A stretch of 64,000 nt of DNA from Undibacterium pigrum (GTDB taxonomy: Bacteria > Pseudomonadota > Gammaproteobacteria > Burkholderiales > Burkholderiaceae_D), in contig NZ_QJKB01000005.1 in the NCBI RefSeq assembly GCF_003201815.1, positions 124,001 to 188,000 of the forward strand, written 5' to 3'. The position numbers were made by a program, and so were the translations under genes. Of this stretch, positions 23,714-33,158 are shown piece by piece; positions within the stretch are counted from its first letter, which is position 1, and the number at the start of each line of letters is the position of its first letter. The notes beneath the pieces were generated by a model, which saw only the letters and a program-made list of their open reading frames with translations, was not told where the DNA came from and searched no databases.

Positions 23714-24901
23714 CTACGACGAACTGACTGGTGAATTGAGCGCGCTCAAGCGGGCATTGAGTAGTTTAATCTGCGTACCATAATCCATTTTTTGGTAATC
23801 GAACTGATTTACAGTGCCAGTATGCGTTTTATTTTTTTGTATGCGCTTGAATTTATGCAAATGCTGGTCAAGTATCATGACCGAATGCATGACTTCATAC
23901 GACCTGCGGGCAAACTGGCTGTTGATGGCACTGGCCAGGGTTTCCAGTTGCAGATGACACTCCTCTGAAATTTTTTCAAATAATGGGTATTGTGTCGCTG
24001 GAAACAAGGCCAGGGCCGACAATATATTCTTCATTTTACTTTTAATGGGCTTGGGGGGCTGCAATACCAAGGTATGCAGGCGCTGATATTCACTGGCAGA
24101 TGGCTTGCCCGTCAACTGGCTGAAATGCTGCAGATACGTCGTCACTTCCTTGCTATCCGGAAAGCCTTCACGGATAGCACTGACCTGGCGCAGACAAACC
24201 CGGCTATCGAGCCGGAGCGGGATGGTGGCGGTCTTTTGAATTGCCTTGATCAGCACCGGGTCGGGCGGCACGATAATGTGTTTTGTATGCTGTGCAGCAA
24301 TTAATTTATCCAGCGTCTCTTGCAGCGATGCTGCCTTGATGTTCCCCTGCATTTCATACAGCGTCAGTTCTGCCAGGTTAATCCAGATGCTGCGCGCATG
24401 CTTTAGCAGTGGGGGTGTCCATAGCAGGGCTATTTCAGGGGCAATGACAGGACTTTTGCCCTTGCGGTGATGCTGGGCTTCATTAAAAATATTGCGTATG
24501 GTTTTTTCGTCGAGCCGGTATTGCCTGGAAATCGCCGTAAATGACATCTGCAAGGCCAGATTTCCTATATGCTCGATAAATCTCTCGGTAGCACGGTGAC
24601 GTTCGGAAATATGGCGAATACTTTCATTGAAAGTGCTCAGGCATTGCTGGCAGCGGAACCTGCGCCTTCTGATATCAAGGAACACCACCCGCGAACCCAG
24701 ATTAACGTCGCGGATTTTGATGTTGAGCCGCCCGTAGCCTGTCACCCGGGCAGATGTGCAGCGCGGGCAAACGCTGAGCGTGTCGGAATTGGTGTCGGAT
24801 GTTTCCAAACCTATGGTCAGCTCATCCTGATTGGCCTCTTCAATATGCAGTAATTCCATACCAGGCAAGGGCATTAACCAGTGATGACTTAGTTTATCCA
24901 T
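23714..24901 (-). CDS. ISL3-transposase-like protein, probably domesticated DNA-binding regulator
   Basis: A 395-residue protein whose first 150 residues match the N-terminus of ISL3-family transposases. It has zinc finger C45/C48 and C84/C87 around a VFLDIRRRRFRC strand, then a helix-turn-helix near 117-140 (FTAISRQYRLDEKTIRNIF). In the part where the DDE catalytic core should be, I cannot find the usual Asp motifs: the first is replaced by IWINLAELTLYE. No terminal inverted repeats flank the gene. It heads the leftward Ter operon and faces the divergent one, so a regulator role is likely. A decayed transposase is the alternative, but the frame is intact. Confidence 0.65.
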   Translation of the reverse strand: MDKLSHHWLMPLPGMELLHIEEANQDELTIGLETSDTNSDTLSVCPRCTSARVTGYGRLNIKIRDVNLGSRVVFLDIRRRRFRCQQCLSTFNESIRHISERHRATERFIEHIGNLALQMSFTAISRQYRLDEKTIRNIFNEAQHHRKGKSPVIAPEIALLWTPPLLKHARSIWINLAELTLYEMQGNIKAASLQETLDKLIAAQHTKHIIVPPDPVLIKAIQKTATIPLRLDSRVCLRQVSAIREGFPDSKEVTTYLQHFSQLTGKPSASEYQRLHTLVLQPPKPIKSKMKNILSALALFPATQYPLFEKISEECHLQLETLASAINSQFARRSYEVMHSVMILDQHLHKFKRIQKNKTHTGTVNQFDYQKMDYGTQIKLLNARLSALNSPVSSS

Positions 24902-25228
24902 GTTGACATCCTAGCACTGATTTTCTTTATTCACAATTACGGAATAATTTGTGTGTTAAAGAAAGTTTTTCTCCTATAGTGAGTTGCCAGAGCTTGAGCA
25001 AGCAAAGCACATCTGGATGAAAATTCAGAGTGTCATCAGGAAGTAATATTTGCTTACAGCAAAAAACTTGTAGCATAGTAAGCTTCTCCAGACGCAATCA
25101 AAATAAACAGATAAATCCGGATTGAATGGACAAAATTGCATTGCAACGGTAAATTCTTTGTTGTTTTACCTTTTTCAATTTTTATTAGCATCGTTACACT
25201 TCATTAAATTATTCTTTTAGGGAACAAA
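24902..25228. promoter_or_regulatory. Divergent control region of the two Ter operons
   Basis: This 327-base AT-rich gap separates the two operons and must hold both promoters. It contains an imperfect palindrome at 24932-24953 (CACAA-TTA ... TAA-TTTGTG arms around CGGAA), close to the leftward start and a candidate operator. A GGTAAA/TTTACC hairpin followed by five T lies at 25148-25175, about 55 bases before the rightward gene, and looks like an attenuator. No promoter with good hexamers was found by eye. Confidence 0.5.
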
Positions 25229-26272
25229 ATGAAACATTTCAGGTTTTCCTTCCTCATAACGCTAGTCTGCCTGGGGCTTGCTGCTTATTGGGGTTATATC
25301 CATTCGGGCGTTGGCGGCGCTGTTACTGCCGTAAGCATCGCCGCGATTTTGGGCGTGATGGAGATTTCCCTCTCTTTTGATAATGCAGTGGTAAATGCTT
25401 CGGTTCTCAAAAACTGGAATGCGTTTTGGCAATCCATCTTTTTAACCGTGGGTATTCTGATTGCGGTATTCGGCATGCGCCTGGTGTTCCCACTGGTGAT
25501 CGTGGCTCAGGCGGCAGACCTGGGTATGCTGGAAGTCTGGAACCTGGCATTGAATGATCCCAAGCAATTCTCTACGCATCTGATCAATCACCATGCTGAA
25601 GTTGCGGCTTTTGGTGGTGTGTTCCTGCTGCTGGTATTTTTGAACTTTATTTTTGATGAAGACAAAGAACTTCACTGGATGGGCAATGTCGAAGAAAAGC
25701 TGGCTGCATTTGGCAAAGTAGGTTCCGTCCCGATTTTGCTTGCCCTGCTGGTGGTGATATTCAGTGTCTCCATGGTAGAAGAAGCCAAACGTTTTGTCGT
25801 GTTGATGGCAGGTGTCTGGGGCATTATCGTCTACGTAGGCGTGGACTTCATCAGTGGCTTGCTGGAGAAGGAAGAAGAAACCGATGTCAATATCGGTGCC
25901 GTGGTCAAGGGTGGTGGTATTGGTGGTTTCCTCTACCTTGAAGTACTGGATGCATCCTTCTCTTTTGATGGTGTGATCGGTGCATTTGCGATTACCAATG
26001 ACGTTGTCATCATCATGCTGGGCCTGGCGATTGGTGCGATGTTTGTGCGCTCCATGACGGTTTATCTGGTCAAGCAAGGCACGCTGGAAGAGTTCGTGTA
26101 TCTGGAACATGGTGCGCACTATGCTATCGGTATCCTGGCGCTGATCATGTTTGCCAGCATGAAATACCATATCCCTGAAATTTTCACGGGTTTGATTGGT
26201 GTTGCATTTATCGTGGCGTCTTTGTGGTCATCCATTAAACACAAACGTCAATCAGTAGCAGAGAGTAAATAA
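25229..26272 (+). CDS. DUF475/TerC-superfamily membrane protein
   Basis: A 347-residue membrane protein with about nine hydrophobic helices. Two acidic intramembrane motifs stand out: MEISLSFDNAVVNA near residue 50 and LDASFSFDGVIGAFAITND near 235. They are the internal repeat typical of the TerC superfamily, in the DUF475 branch. TerC-type proteins are thought to form the membrane core around which TerD proteins assemble and may move metal ions. AGGGA lies before the ATG. It is the first gene of the rightward Ter operon. Confidence 0.88.
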   Translation: MKHFRFSFLITLVCLGLAAYWGYIHSGVGGAVTAVSIAAILGVMEISLSFDNAVVNASVLKNWNAFWQSIFLTVGILIAVFGMRLVFPLVIVAQAADLGMLEVWNLALNDPKQFSTHLINHHAEVAAFGGVFLLLVFLNFIFDEDKELHWMGNVEEKLAAFGKVGSVPILLALLVVIFSVSMVEEAKRFVVLMAGVWGIIVYVGVDFISGLLEKEEETDVNIGAVVKGGGIGGFLYLEVLDASFSFDGVIGAFAITNDVVIIMLGLAIGAMFVRSMTVYLVKQGTLEEFVYLEHGAHYAIGILALIMFASMKYHIPEIFTGLIGVAFIVASLWSSIKHKRQSVAESK

Positions 26273-26284
26273 ACAGGAGCGTAT

Positions 26285-26863
26285 ATGGCTATCAGTTTGC
26301 AAAAAGGCGGTAACGTCAATTTATCTAAAACAGATCCTAACCTGAACAATGTGCTCATCGGCCTGGGCTGGTCTTCACGTGCCTCTGACGGGCATGATTT
26401 TGACCTCGATGCCAGCCTGTTCATGGTTGGTGAAAGCGGCAAGGTGCGTAGTGATAATGACTTTATCTTTTACAACCAGTTGAAATCCACCTGTGGATCA
26501 GTAGAACACACAGGTGACAATAAAACCGGTGCTGGCGATGGTGATGATGAAGCAATCAAGCTGACCCTGAGCCTGGTGCCTGCCGAAATCAAGCGTCTGG
26601 TGGTGGCTGTCACCATTCATGATGCGGGTGTCAGAAAGCAGAATTTCGGTCAGGTGCATGATGCCTATATCCGCATCGTCAACAATGAAACGAATGGTGA
26701 GATCGCCAGGTTTGATTTGTCAGAGGATTATTCGACAGAGACGGCCATGGTGTTTGGTGAAGTGTATCGCCACAATGGCGAATGGAAATTCAAGGCAGTA
26801 GGGCAGGGGTTTGCTGGAGGCTTGTCAGCACTGGCGACACAACATGGTGTACAGATCGCCTGA
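26285..26863 (+). CDS. terD: TerD-family protein
   Basis: A 192-residue TerD protein of standard length. It has [16 protein letters not shown], a [10 protein letters not shown] acidic strand, the [15 protein letters not shown] calcium loop and the [15 protein letters not shown] segment. GGAG lies before the ATG, 12 bases after the DUF475 gene. It is closely similar to the next gene, a tandem duplication. TerD proteins bind calcium and protect against tellurite and other stresses by a mechanism that is still unclear. Confidence 0.93.
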   Translation: MAISLQKGGNVNLSKTDPNLNNVLIGLGWSSRASDGHDFDLDASLFMVGESGKVRSDNDFIFYNQLKSTCGSVEHTGDNKTGAGDGDDEAIKLTLSLVPAEIKRLVVAVTIHDAGVRKQNFGQVHDAYIRIVNNETNGEIARFDLSEDYSTETAMVFGEVYRHNGEWKFKAVGQGFAGGLSALATQHGVQIA

Positions 26864-26933
26864 TGACAAGATGTGTTAAGTGTGGTTAGCTTTTTTTTGC
26901 AATCAAATTCATCTAATTTACAAAGGAAATAAA

Positions 26934-27509
26934 ATGGCTATTAGTTTACAAAAAGGTGGTAACGTCAACTTGAGCAAAGAAGCGCCAGGTTTGAAAAAAA
27001 TCGTTATCGGTCTGGGCTGGGATCCACGTGCAACTGACGGTGCCGCATTCGATCTGGATGGTAGCGCCTATCTGTTGAAAGCAGACGGCAAAGTACGCGC
27101 TGATTCTGACTTCATTTTCTACAACAACCTGAAGTCCACAGATGGTTCTGTTACCCATTCCGGTGACAACACTACAGGCGGTGGCGATGGCGACGACGAA
27201 AAAGTACTGGTTGACCTGACACTGGTGCCTGCAGAAATCGACAGAATCGCTGTTTGCGTCACTATCCACCAGGCAGAAGAGCGCAAGCAAAACTTTGGTC
27301 AGGTAGGCAAGGCTTACATGCGCTGCCTGAATGGCGATGGCAATGCAGAAATCGCCCGCTTTGATTTGTCTGAAGATGGCTCGGTTGAAACCGCCATGAT
27401 CTTTGGTGAAATCTACCGTGCTGGCGCAGAATGGAAATTCAAGGCCATCGGTCAGGGCTTCAAAGGCGGCCTGGGCCCATTGGCAAGATCCTTCGGCGTC
27501 AACGCTTAA
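26934..27509 (+). CDS. terD: TerD-family protein
   Basis: A 191-residue protein starting at ATG 26934, preceded by AAAGGAAA; in-frame codons upstream are spurious. Its first 13 residues match those of the preceding TerD, and it has the same calcium loop ([15 protein letters not shown]) and [14 protein letters not shown] motif. The two genes are recent paralogues; this one is nearer the canonical TerD/TerE sequence. A 70-base AT-rich gap before it could carry an internal promoter. Confidence 0.93.
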   Translation: MAISLQKGGNVNLSKEAPGLKKIVIGLGWDPRATDGAAFDLDGSAYLLKADGKVRADSDFIFYNNLKSTDGSVTHSGDNTTGGGDGDDEKVLVDLTLVPAEIDRIAVCVTIHQAEERKQNFGQVGKAYMRCLNGDGNAEIARFDLSEDGSVETAMIFGEIYRAGAEWKFKAIGQGFKGGLGPLARSFGVNA

Positions 27510-27532
27510 TCATCTTTAATTGAGATCCTGGT

Positions 27533-28846
27533 ATGACACCGTTACTTAAAGGGCAGCGATTACCGCTTGCTAATATCCTGACAGATAATCGCTGCCAGAT
27601 TGACATGACAGTGACTGGTCATGCCGTGGATTTTTCATGCTTTGCGCTGGATGCAGCTGACAAGCTGGTTGATGAAAGTTATATGACTTTCTTCAACCAG
27701 CCAGCTTCACCCTGTGGCGGCGTACGGTTTTCACAACTGAACGCCGTAAGCAGCTTCAACTTTCATTTGAATGTATTGCCCGCTACCATACACAGGCTGG
27801 TGATCGCCATGAGTATCGATGGCCAGGGCAATATGCAAGCGATACAGTCTGGTTCAGTGGTCTTGAAAGACCATGCCAGTTATGCGTTTTCAAAAGCAGA
27901 TTTTGAAAATGAAAAGGCAGTCATGCTGGCTGAGCTTTATCGCAAGGACGGCCAATGGCGACTCATGATAGTTGGCCAGGGCTTTAATGGCGGCCTGGAT
28001 GCGCTGGTACAGCATTTTGGCGGTGAAGTGGCTGCTGCCGAACCCGCAACGGCATCAAATAATGCCACTAATGAACAAAGAATTTCACTCGAAAAACGAG
28101 TAGAAAAAGAAGCGCCCCAATTAGTCAGCCTAGTGAAAAAAGCTGCCGTCTCTCTGGAAAAAGTGGGTCTGGGATCGCACAAGGCCAAGGTTTGCCTGGT
28201 GCTGGATATTTCGGGTTCCATGAATGGCTTGTACAAGTCGGGAGCAGTGCAGAAATTTGCAGAAAAAATCCTGGCGCTGGGCTGCAGGTTTGATGATGAT
28301 GGCGAAATTGATGTTTTCCTGTTTGGAAAAAATGTACATCAGCCAGCGGCGATGGGCTTGCAGAATTGCCAGGCTTTTGTCCAGCAGGCTCTCCACACCT
28401 ATCCGCTGGAAGGTGATACCAGATATGGTCTTGCCATGGAAGCAGTGCGCAAATTCTATGCGCCTGCCAATAATGGGCAGGCAGCAAGCCAGGTCAGTCC
28501 TGCCAAAATACCGGTGTATGTCATGTTTGTGACTGATGGCTCAACATCGGATCAGGCCTTTACTGAAAAACAGCTCAAGTGGGCTAGTTATGAACCGATT
28601 TTCTGGCAATTCATGGGCATAGGCAAGGGCAGGAAATCCAAGAGCAAAAAATTGCTGTCCTTTGCAAGTTCTGATTTTCCATTTTTGGAAAAACTCGATG
28701 AATTGCAAGGCCGCTGTATCGACAATGCCAGCTATTTCTCGGTAGCAGCACCTGATGAATTAAATGATGAGGAGTTGTATGACTTGCTCATGGATGAATA
28801 TCCGCAGTGGATCAAGCTGGCCAAGAACAGCGGCATTTTAATTTAA
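27533..28846 (+). CDS. terF: TerF-like fusion of a TerD-type domain and a vWA domain
   Basis: A 437-residue protein. Residues 1-170 form a divergent TerD/TerA-like domain (LLKGQRLPLANI at the start, LYRKDGQWRLMIVGQGFNGG at the end). A Lys/Glu-rich linker follows. Residues 220-437 are a vWA domain with the metal site LDISGSMNG and FVTDGST. This is the arrangement of TerF. It can link TerD-type calcium proteins to vWA-mediated assembly. Its first domain is closely related to that of the terA gene at 35544, showing duplication within the operon. Confidence 0.85.
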   Translation: MTPLLKGQRLPLANILTDNRCQIDMTVTGHAVDFSCFALDAADKLVDESYMTFFNQPASPCGGVRFSQLNAVSSFNFHLNVLPATIHRLVIAMSIDGQGNMQAIQSGSVVLKDHASYAFSKADFENEKAVMLAELYRKDGQWRLMIVGQGFNGGLDALVQHFGGEVAAAEPATASNNATNEQRISLEKRVEKEAPQLVSLVKKAAVSLEKVGLGSHKAKVCLVLDISGSMNGLYKSGAVQKFAEKILALGCRFDDDGEIDVFLFGKNVHQPAAMGLQNCQAFVQQALHTYPLEGDTRYGLAMEAVRKFYAPANNGQAASQVSPAKIPVYVMFVTDGSTSDQAFTEKQLKWASYEPIFWQFMGIGKGRKSKSKKLLSFASSDFPFLEKLDELQGRCIDNASYFSVAAPDELNDEELYDLLMDEYPQWIKLAKNSGILI

Positions 28847-28864
28847 TTTTAGAAAGACTGAATC

Positions 28865-29587
28865 ATGCCTACATTTACAACGACTGGTGACGTGGACCCA
28901 TTTCTCCATGTGTCCATGAAAAGAGGTGAAAAAATCTATTGTGAATCAGATGCCATGGTCATGATGGAAGCCAACCTGGAACTCAAGGGCAAGATGCAGG
29001 GTGGCCTGATTTCCTCATTGATGCGCCGCATGGCGAATGGCGAGTCATTCTTCCAGCAACACATAGAAGCAGTCAACGGTGATGGTGACTGTCTGTTGTC
29101 GCCGGTATTACCAGGTGCGATGCAGGTAGTTGATATAGGCCCGCGTCAATACATACTCAACGATGGCGCTTTTGTCGCAGCGACCGCAGGTGTAGAAATG
29201 AAAACCCGCATGCAAAATCTGGGCAATGCCCTGTTTGCTCAGTCGGGCGGCTTCTTTGTCATGGAATCTTCAGGCTCCGGGCAAATGGTGGTATCCGGTT
29301 TTGGTTCCATGTTTGAGCTGGAAGTGGCTCCTGGAAAAGATGTGATTATCGATAATTCACATGTGGTCTGCTGGGACCATACCCTGCACTACGAAATATC
29401 CGTCACCACGGGTTCCACGGGTGGCGGCGTCGGTGGATTCCTGGGCAACATCGTCAATAGTGTGACCAGTGGTGAAGGCATAGTCTTGCGTTTTAAAGGT
29501 AGTGGAAAAGTATATATCTGTTCCCGCAATCGCGATGCTTTCGTGGAATGGATGCAAAAAGTAGCCGGTGGCCGTTCTGGCCGATAG
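28865..29587 (+). CDS. AIM24/TIGR00266-family protein
   Basis: A 240-residue beta-rich protein with the pattern of the AIM24 family: ESDAMVMMEANLELKGKMQGG, then FVAATAGVEMKTRMQN and a Gly-rich SGSGQMVVSGFGSM core. The family is found in bacteria and in mitochondria, where it is linked to membrane organisation. Its biochemical role is not known. It lies between terF and a terD gene, with gaps of 18 and 33 bases, so it is a true member of the operon. The ribosome site is weak. Confidence 0.75.
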   Translation: MPTFTTTGDVDPFLHVSMKRGEKIYCESDAMVMMEANLELKGKMQGGLISSLMRRMANGESFFQQHIEAVNGDGDCLLSPVLPGAMQVVDIGPRQYILNDGAFVAATAGVEMKTRMQNLGNALFAQSGGFFVMESSGSGQMVVSGFGSMFELEVAPGKDVIIDNSHVVCWDHTLHYEISVTTGSTGGGVGGFLGNIVNSVTSGEGIVLRFKGSGKVYICSRNRDAFVEWMQKVAGGRSGR

Positions 29588-29620
29588 TGGTAATCATCAA
29601 TACAGAAATGGAGTAACAAG

Positions 29621-30202
29621 ATGGCAGTGAATCTCAGTAAGGGACAAAAGATTTCCCTCGACAAAGAAGCAGGCACAACTTTGTCCAAGATCATTATGGG
29701 TTTGGGTTGGGACGCCGTGAAATCAAAAGGTTTCCTGGGCTTTGGTGGCTCTGCGCCAACCATCGATCTGGATGCATCCTGCCTGATGTTTGATGAACAA
29801 AGCAATCTGGTTGACGTAGTCTGGTTCCGTCAATTGAAATCCAAAGATGGTTCCATCGTCCATAGTGGTGATAACCGCACTGGCGAAGGCGATGGTGATG
29901 ATGAACAGATCGCCGTGGATCTGACACGCGTTCCAGCCAATGTCAAAAGCCTGGTGTTTACTGTCAACAGCTTTACCGGTCAGAATTTCTCGCAGGTGGA
30001 CAATGCCACATGCCGTATTTTGAATGGTGCAAATAACCAGGAAGTAGCGCGCTTCAATCTGACGACACTGGGCAACCATAGCGCGCAGATCATGAGCAAG
30101 GTATACCGCCACAATGGTGAATGGAAAATGCATGCTATCGGTGAAATCGGCTCCGGTCGTACATTCAATGATCTGATGCCACAAATCACACCTCACCTGT
30201 AA
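29621..30202 (+). CDS. TerD-family protein (divergent)
   Basis: A 193-residue TerD protein with GGAG before its ATG. It carries the calcium loop HSGDNRTGEGDGDDEQI but lacks the RKQNFG motif, having TGQNFSQV instead. It has the extra KGFLGFGG insert that also marks the leftward TerD at 22344. This suggests that the two operons exchanged or inherited one TerD lineage each. It precedes the biosynthetic genes by 7 bases. Confidence 0.88.
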   Translation: MAVNLSKGQKISLDKEAGTTLSKIIMGLGWDAVKSKGFLGFGGSAPTIDLDASCLMFDEQSNLVDVVWFRQLKSKDGSIVHSGDNRTGEGDGDDEQIAVDLTRVPANVKSLVFTVNSFTGQNFSQVDNATCRILNGANNQEVARFNLTTLGNHSAQIMSKVYRHNGEWKMHAIGEIGSGRTFNDLMPQITPHL

Positions 30203-30209
30203 GCGATAC

Positions 30210-31235
30210 ATGCATCTTTGGTTTAACCGGACTTTTTCGTCTGTCTATGCAGCCATCGGCCTGATCAAACAGGCTGATGTGACAAACGAATTTACGATTA
30301 CGTACAGTCACCCCAACCCACACGCAGCTGCGCAGCGTGTGGCAGATCAATTCTTGTCAGAGCCCAAGGATTTACGTGCTGAAGACTACGTAGACTGGTG
30401 CTTGCAAACATGTCTTGATCATAAAGTGGATTTGTTTTGGCCCGGCCATGAAGCCAGGCTGATCGCCGCCAACAAGGCGCGTTTTGAAGCCCAGGGCACA
30501 CGTGTGATGAATGTGGCGACGCCAGAAGTATTACGGCTGCTCAATGACAAGGCAGCATTTTGCGCAGAAGTGCAAATGTCTGATGCCCTGCCAGCCCAAT
30601 ACCGCGTATTCACCAGTGTTGCTGAATTTGACGCTGCCTATGATGAATTGAAGCCACGTTTCCCGCGCTTGTGCGTGAAACCTTCCATCTCGGTATATGG
30701 CCTGGGTTTTGGCATTCTGGATGAAGAACGCAATGCCGCGCAATTATTGATTGCGGGCGAACAGTATAAAGTCGGTTTGCAGGATTTCAGACGCGGCCTG
30801 GCAGATATGGGTGAGTGCAAGCCCATGCTCTTGATGGAGTATCTGGAAGGGCCGGAATACAGTGTTGACTGTGTCGGCAATGCAGGTGAAGTAGTGGTCG
30901 CCATACCGCGCAAGAAGTCGCCAGTAGCAGGCTATGGACAAACCATAGAATGCGACCCCGTCATCATGCAGGCGGTCAGCGAACTGACCAGGCAATTCAA
31001 GTTAAGCGGCATCTATAACGTGCAGTTTAAAGAAACCCAGGGCAAGCCACGACTGCTGGAAATTAATGCACGCATGTCTGGCGGTATCGCCATGGCATGC
31101 CAGGCCGGGCCTAACTTGCCTTATCTTGCAGTCAAAGGTTTTGTAGATGGTTTTGACAAGCTGGAAATACCAGCAATAGCTCAGGGCATCCGTGTGATGG
31201 AAATTTCAGTACCAATAACGATGGCTTCTGTATGA
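30210..31235 (+). CDS. ATP-grasp ligase of the Ter biosynthetic module
   Basis: A 341-residue ATP-grasp enzyme. Lys in LCVKPSISVYGLGF, the MEYLEGPEYSVD strand and the metal-binding EINARMSGG motif are all in place. Such enzymes join a carboxylate to an amine or thiol through an acyl phosphate. In many Ter loci an ATP-grasp gene is followed by PRTase, HAD, StiP/PELOTA and CitE-like genes. These have been proposed to make a nucleoside- or ribonucleotide-like metabolite. The stop overlaps the next start (ATGA). Confidence 0.85.
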   Translation: MHLWFNRTFSSVYAAIGLIKQADVTNEFTITYSHPNPHAAAQRVADQFLSEPKDLRAEDYVDWCLQTCLDHKVDLFWPGHEARLIAANKARFEAQGTRVMNVATPEVLRLLNDKAAFCAEVQMSDALPAQYRVFTSVAEFDAAYDELKPRFPRLCVKPSISVYGLGFGILDEERNAAQLLIAGEQYKVGLQDFRRGLADMGECKPMLLMEYLEGPEYSVDCVGNAGEVVVAIPRKKSPVAGYGQTIECDPVIMQAVSELTRQFKLSGIYNVQFKETQGKPRLLEINARMSGGIAMACQAGPNLPYLAVKGFVDGFDKLEIPAIAQGIRVMEISVPITMASV

Positions 31236-32428
31236 CGATCATGGCGCAACAATCATCACCCGAAATGAGTACAAAAATAAGACAGCAGTTGCCTACCGGC
31301 CTGCTGTCCGTGGCTGTGCACGAGCAATTATTCAGCCTGGACTCATTGATGGGTTTTGCCGCGCGTGCCAATCTGAAACGCGGTTTCCTGTTCCTCAGCA
31401 AGGTACTGGGCAAGCACTGGCCTGTCCGTCCCTCGCTCATGAAAGAGATACATGAAGCACTGGCGGCACAGATTGCTGCTGACTTGCCTGAGCCTGTGGT
31501 TTTTATCGCCATGGCAGAAACTGCAGTAGGCCTGGGCCAGGGTGTTTTTGAAGCATATCAGCGCATGCATCCAGAAAAGTCTGTGCTGTTCATTCACACC
31601 ACCCGCTATCACGTCGCTGATTATGAATTGATCGAATTTGAAGAAGCGCATAGCCATGCACCGCGTCAGTTTATTCATATGCCCAAAGATGCGGCGATGA
31701 AAAACAAGATTATGCAGGCGCAGTCCCTGGTGATGGTGGATGATGAAGCCAGCACAGGCAATACTTTCTTGAATTTGAAAAACGCTTTCCAGCAATTCAA
31801 TCCGAATATCAAGCGCCTGCATTTATCGACGATTACCAATTTCATGGGGCAGGAGAGAAACAATAGCCTGTCCGCCAGATTTGGGCTGGAAGTCACCATA
31901 GGCTCGGCGCTGACTGGTGAATATGAATTTCAACAGGGCGAATACCAGGTGCCGCACGTAGCTGCGCAAGCCTTCCAGGCTGCCGCAGATCGCGGTGCCA
32001 GCACCGAGTTTGGCCGGGTTGGCATGGAACGTGAGCTGGTGCTGGATGAGTCGCAAGTCAGTGCGCTGGCAATGGCCTTGCCGGCGGGCGCAAAAATCCT
32101 GGTGCTGGGCACAGGTGAATTCATGCATCCCGCATATAGCCTGGGCATTGCTCTCGAAGCACGCGGCCTTGATGTCAGGGTGCAGTCCACTACACGCTCA
32201 CCCATCATGCAGTGGGGTGATGTCAGCAGCATTTTGCAATTTGCCGATAATTATGGAGAAGGTATTTCCAATTTCGTCTACAACGTCGCAGACCGCCAGT
32301 ATGGCCAGGTGTTCTTGTGTCATGAAACCCCCGTCAATGCTGCACTGCTGGAAATAGCAAGACAGACTGGCGCAGATTTAATTCACTTCACCAAGGAGGC
32401 GCATTTTGAAAAAATTTCTCTTTGTTGA
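31232..32428 (+). CDS. Phosphoribosyltransferase with TRSP domain
   Basis: A 398-residue protein. Residues 1-240 resemble an orotate-PRTase-like domain with the PRPP loop VMVDDEASTGNTF; a FIAMAETAVGLG segment precedes it. Residues 270-398 match the TRSP domain that accompanies it (LGTGEFMHPAY, then VQSTTRSPIMQWGD, the source of the name). It is translationally coupled to the ATP-grasp gene by a 4-base overlap. It probably forms or cleaves an N-glycosidic bond using PRPP in the Ter-linked pathway; the product is unknown. Confidence 0.85.
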   Translation: MTIMAQQSSPEMSTKIRQQLPTGLLSVAVHEQLFSLDSLMGFAARANLKRGFLFLSKVLGKHWPVRPSLMKEIHEALAAQIAADLPEPVVFIAMAETAVGLGQGVFEAYQRMHPEKSVLFIHTTRYHVADYELIEFEEAHSHAPRQFIHMPKDAAMKNKIMQAQSLVMVDDEASTGNTFLNLKNAFQQFNPNIKRLHLSTITNFMGQERNNSLSARFGLEVTIGSALTGEYEFQQGEYQVPHVAAQAFQAAADRGASTEFGRVGMERELVLDESQVSALAMALPAGAKILVLGTGEFMHPAYSLGIALEARGLDVRVQSTTRSPIMQWGDVSSILQFADNYGEGISNFVYNVADRQYGQVFLCHETPVNAALLEIARQTGADLIHFTKEAHFEKISLC

Positions 32429-33158
32429 TCTGGATGACACATTATTCCAGTCCATGGAAAAATGTGGCGATGCCACTGATTTGAAACCTATCGCTTTCCT
32501 CAAGGACGGCGCACCGATTTCTTATTCCACCCACAAGCAGCGCGAGTTGCTGGGCATGTTTGAACAATCGATGACGCTGATCCCGACGACGGCAAGAAAC
32601 TTCGACGCCTATAATCGCGTCAAGCTCGATTTCAATAGCTATGCCATCATCAATTATGGCGGCGTGATTCTGAGTGAAGACGGACAGGCAGACTTGTCTT
32701 ATCTGTCAGCCAAACAATCACAAATGCATCTGGCCCTGCCGGGTTTGATGGATGTCATGCAGCATATCGATGACTATGGCCGCAAGGTGGGATTCACTGG
32801 CAAAGCCCGTTTGATCGAGGACTTTGGCACGCCATTTTATATGGTGTTGAAAGACCCGCACAAAAAGCCAGAACCATTGGCCGAAGTGGAAAAACATGTG
32901 GTTGCCCCCTGGCTGGCATCTGATGGCAAAGACTATTATCTGCACCGCAATGGCAATAACCTGGCCGTGTTACCAAAGGCATTGAACAAGGCCAATGCGG
33001 TCTTGCATCTGAAAGCAGTTTTGTCTGAACAACACGGCGAGATACTCAGCTTTGGCATGGGCGACAGCAAGTCTGATGCCTGCTTCATGTCGCAATGCGA
33101 TTACGCGATTATCCCCAGGTCCACGCAATTGGCTGGTGTTGCGCTGGAGGCTCTATGA
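32406..33158 (+). CDS. HAD-family phosphatase of the Ter module
   Basis: A 250-residue HAD hydrolase with the nucleophile motif FVDLDDTLFQS at the N-terminus and GMGDSKSDACF as the metal-binding motif near residue 218. The start is TTG at 32406, supported by a perfect AAGGAGG at 32393-32399 and by the position of the FVDLDD motif right after it. The gene overlaps the PRTase gene by 23 bases. It should dephosphorylate a small phosphorylated intermediate, presumably a sugar or nucleotide of the same pathway. Confidence 0.87.
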   Translation: MKKFLFVDLDDTLFQSMEKCGDATDLKPIAFLKDGAPISYSTHKQRELLGMFEQSMTLIPTTARNFDAYNRVKLDFNSYAIINYGGVILSEDGQADLSYLSAKQSQMHLALPGLMDVMQHIDDYGRKVGFTGKARLIEDFGTPFYMVLKDPHKKPEPLAEVEKHVVAPWLASDGKDYYLHRNGNNLAVLPKALNKANAVLHLKAVLSEQHGEILSFGMGDSKSDACFMSQCDYAIIPRSTQLAGVALEAL

